Shown piece after piece: positions 62,322 to 64,000 of a stretch of DNA of 64,000 nt (position 1 is the first letter of the stretch; each line of letters opens with the position of its first letter). The notes under the pieces were generated by a model that had not been told where the DNA came from, searched no databases, and saw only the letters and a list, made by a program, of their open reading frames with translations. The position numbers and the translations under genes were made by a program. Source of the stretch: Merluccius polli (Eukaryota; Chordata; Actinopteri; Gadiformes; Merlucciidae); contig JAOPHQ010002864.1 of NCBI GenBank assembly GCA_030340625.1, positions 166,554-230,553 on the forward strand. Direction: 5' to 3'.

Positions 62322-63466
62322 GTGTACAGTGTTTTTTAAAAGTATGTTATAAGCTTTACATCACATCCCAACATTCCTGCTTTAAATCTTAACCTATGCG
62401 TTGGAGAAACGTATTTTAAAAGGGGAAATTCGAATGTAACAAGTGGTAAACTCAATGCGTTGATATTTCATTTCTCACCAGTTGCTGGAAAGCGCAGCAT
62501 TGTCATTAATTTAGTCTTTCTCCAGGTGAAATATAGTCCCTGGAGTAGGTGTTTTGTTTTTGGATGAGCCGGTGCATCGCCAGCTTCAAACTCCTGGCAT
62601 AACATTATTAGCACCCGGTCTCTACCACTGCAATAGCCACATACGGCTTCACGACGCTGCTCGGTGCAGCTGTGTGAACAGTACAGTTTCACAATGTTAT
62701 CTTGTCATTCTTTTGCAAGCAGTTGCCAGTTGCATCCAGTGTACTTGCAAATCACTGATCTGAACAGGCCTCAAGTCCATCACCTCAGCAGAAAACACAT
62801 GTTGGAACACCAAGAGTGTATGCGATTAGGGTCGGATTCGAGAACGTCAAAGTAACGTTAGTGCCAGTGAAACAGTAAAACCAAAACTTAAAGGTTAGAC
62901 ATCGCTTAAATACAAATACTATTTATTTTAAGTTCTGTTTTTACTATGTTGCAGTTTGCACTTTTTTGCACAATAAAAATTGTTTACATTCTGCAACTGT
63001 TTCATGCATTCTGATTCCTATATATATATTGTATCATTTTGTGGGGCCAAGCAAACCCTAGCAGAGGTCACTAACAGGCGGACCGCGGTCCGGGTCCGGA
63101 CCCAGACGCCGTCCTATGCGGACCCAGACCTATAAATCAATAAACTATTGAGGGATTCTACATTATGACGGGGCGCTTCTAATTTAACCAGCGCAGCTTT
63201 TCTAGTCTTTACGGCATTTGGTTAGCGGACCTTACAGACCAATTGCATGTGAGTTAAGTATCCCACGTGACGCTGCTCAGCCAATCAAATTTATGTAAAC
63301 AAAAGCACGACTCTGAATACGGAGATGATCGAGATGAGAGGCAGGTGGAAAGGGAAGTTAGTGATACAGGGAGATTACACGGATAGACAAGTGAGCCGGA
63401 GACAGTAAGAAGAAAAGACAGAGAGACGTGTGAGCGGGAGACAGGGAGAGACGACGGAGAAACGAG
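62322..63466. other. Non-coding interval
   Basis: No gene recognised. gaccgcggtccgggtccg near 63,082 is palindromic GC-rich sequence, possibly another repeat terminus. Confidence 0.4.
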
Positions 63467-63633
63467 TAGGGATGGGGATCGAAACCCGGTTCCATCAAGG
63501 ACCCGGTTCCACTTTTTTCAAAACCCGAAAATCAATAACGTTTGGGCTTATCGATACCACTATCGAGTCTCGTCGTTTTTTTTTTTCTCCCGTAGGTCCT
63601 GTAACGTAATTGTGTGTCCCTTGAGTCGCGTCA

Positions 63634-63634
<1 letters not shown>

Positions 63635-63664
<30 letters not shown>
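63635..63664 (+). repeat. G30 homopolymer
   Basis: Thirty consecutive G residues. Confidence 0.9.
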
Positions 63665-63702
63665 CGCGATCGTAAGCCACCCCGGACCTCCGACCGACGG
63701 GG

Positions 63703-64000
63703 GGGCAGGTAGACACCGCTAGACATACGGGACTCATACCGGTGATCGCGGCTTTAGTTCCCCGTGTCTGATCGCTGTAATTCGGAGCGTGAATATCGGT
63801 TGAATATCTAATATCTTTCTAACTTTAAAAAACACTTTAGTATTTTTTAAGACGATAGTCGCACATCCCTCGTAACTACGCCGTGAAGGTGAACCCTCCC
63901 GGACTCCGCTATTAACATGAACCGCTCGGCCGGAGGAGCCGCACGTCCACGCGCACCGGACACCACAATACAAACACACATGTTTTCCATTTGCTTGCTT
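63703..64000. repeat. 300-bp dispersed repeat, copy 2
   Basis: Matches 24934-25232 with few changes; the minus frame is conserved and longer here at its N-terminal side. Confidence 0.85.

Larger units (their letters stand above)
63467..64000. mobile_element. hAT-like element running off the window edge
   Basis: Starts tagggatggggatcgaaacc, a hAT-type terminus. It contains a 30-G run and the dispersed repeat shared with 24934-25232. The far end lies outside the window. Confidence 0.5.

Overview
This window looks like transposon-rich, non-coding DNA from a teleost fish nuclear genome. The evidence is long CA/TC/TA microsatellites, teleost-type Gypsy elements with a chromodomain, L2/CR1-like and RTE-like LINEs, hAT and PIF/Harbinger DNA transposons, endogenous retrovirus pieces, GT-AG introns, and no bacterial-style operons. 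I see no rRNA, tRNA or CRISPR. All calls come from reading the sequence; no database search was run.

Layout. 1-3.5 kb: a degenerate MYND-finger/proline-rich reading frame leading into a polypurine tract and an LTR-like end. 3.5-7 kb: microsatellites. 7.03-8.45 kb and 12.81-13.33 kb: two solo LTRs bounded by target-site duplications (TSDs). 14.4-15.4 kb: LINE scraps. 15.455-19.858 kb: a chromodomain Gypsy element (minus strand) with near-identical LTRs and a perfect 5-bp TSD, but with gag and the protease active site deleted. 20.3-22.4 kb: an element with terminal inverted repeats (TIRs) and no recognised transposase. 22.9-26.1 kb: a hAT transposon inside a 112-bp tandem repeat, itself carrying a second hAT-type insertion with an 8-bp TSD. 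26.75-27.88 kb: a long open frame resembling an XPG/FEN-type nuclease with a C-terminal tesmin/CXC cysteine cluster. 28.3-30.35 kb: a MITE and a TTF-finger hAT remnant. 32.1-37.3 kb: a second, decayed Gypsy element containing a solo ERV LTR and a 5'-truncated LINE. 38.9-40.8 kb: an RTE-like LINE. 41.5-42.2 kb: an ERV fragment with a tRNA-Lys-type primer-binding site. 42.7-46.5 kb: an L2-like LINE.

The most striking structure is 47.3-54.9 kb. A THAP zinc-finger exon on the minus strand (start codon at 54910, splice donor after 47353) is cut in two by a 7.2-kb composite element flanked by a 6-bp duplication. That element is an array of about 655-bp repeats in both orientations, carries a small helix-turn-helix-like frame, and was later invaded by a 4.9-kb L2-like LINE. 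With the insertion set aside, the two THAP halves lie in one frame with all four zinc ligands.

54.9-58.8 kb holds ERV scraps (an integrase C-terminal fragment, an LTR, a possible env piece), a BED-finger scrap and a MITE containing an L2 tail. 59.149-62.318 kb is a two-gene PIF/Harbinger transposon (transposase with intron, plus a convergent Myb/SANT-like gene) with intact TIRs and a CAG TSD, broken by stops and a LINE insertion. The right edge enters another hAT-like element. These genes do not form a shared pathway; the window records successive transposon insertions, and the interrupted THAP exon is the only strong host-like or domesticated gene candidate.
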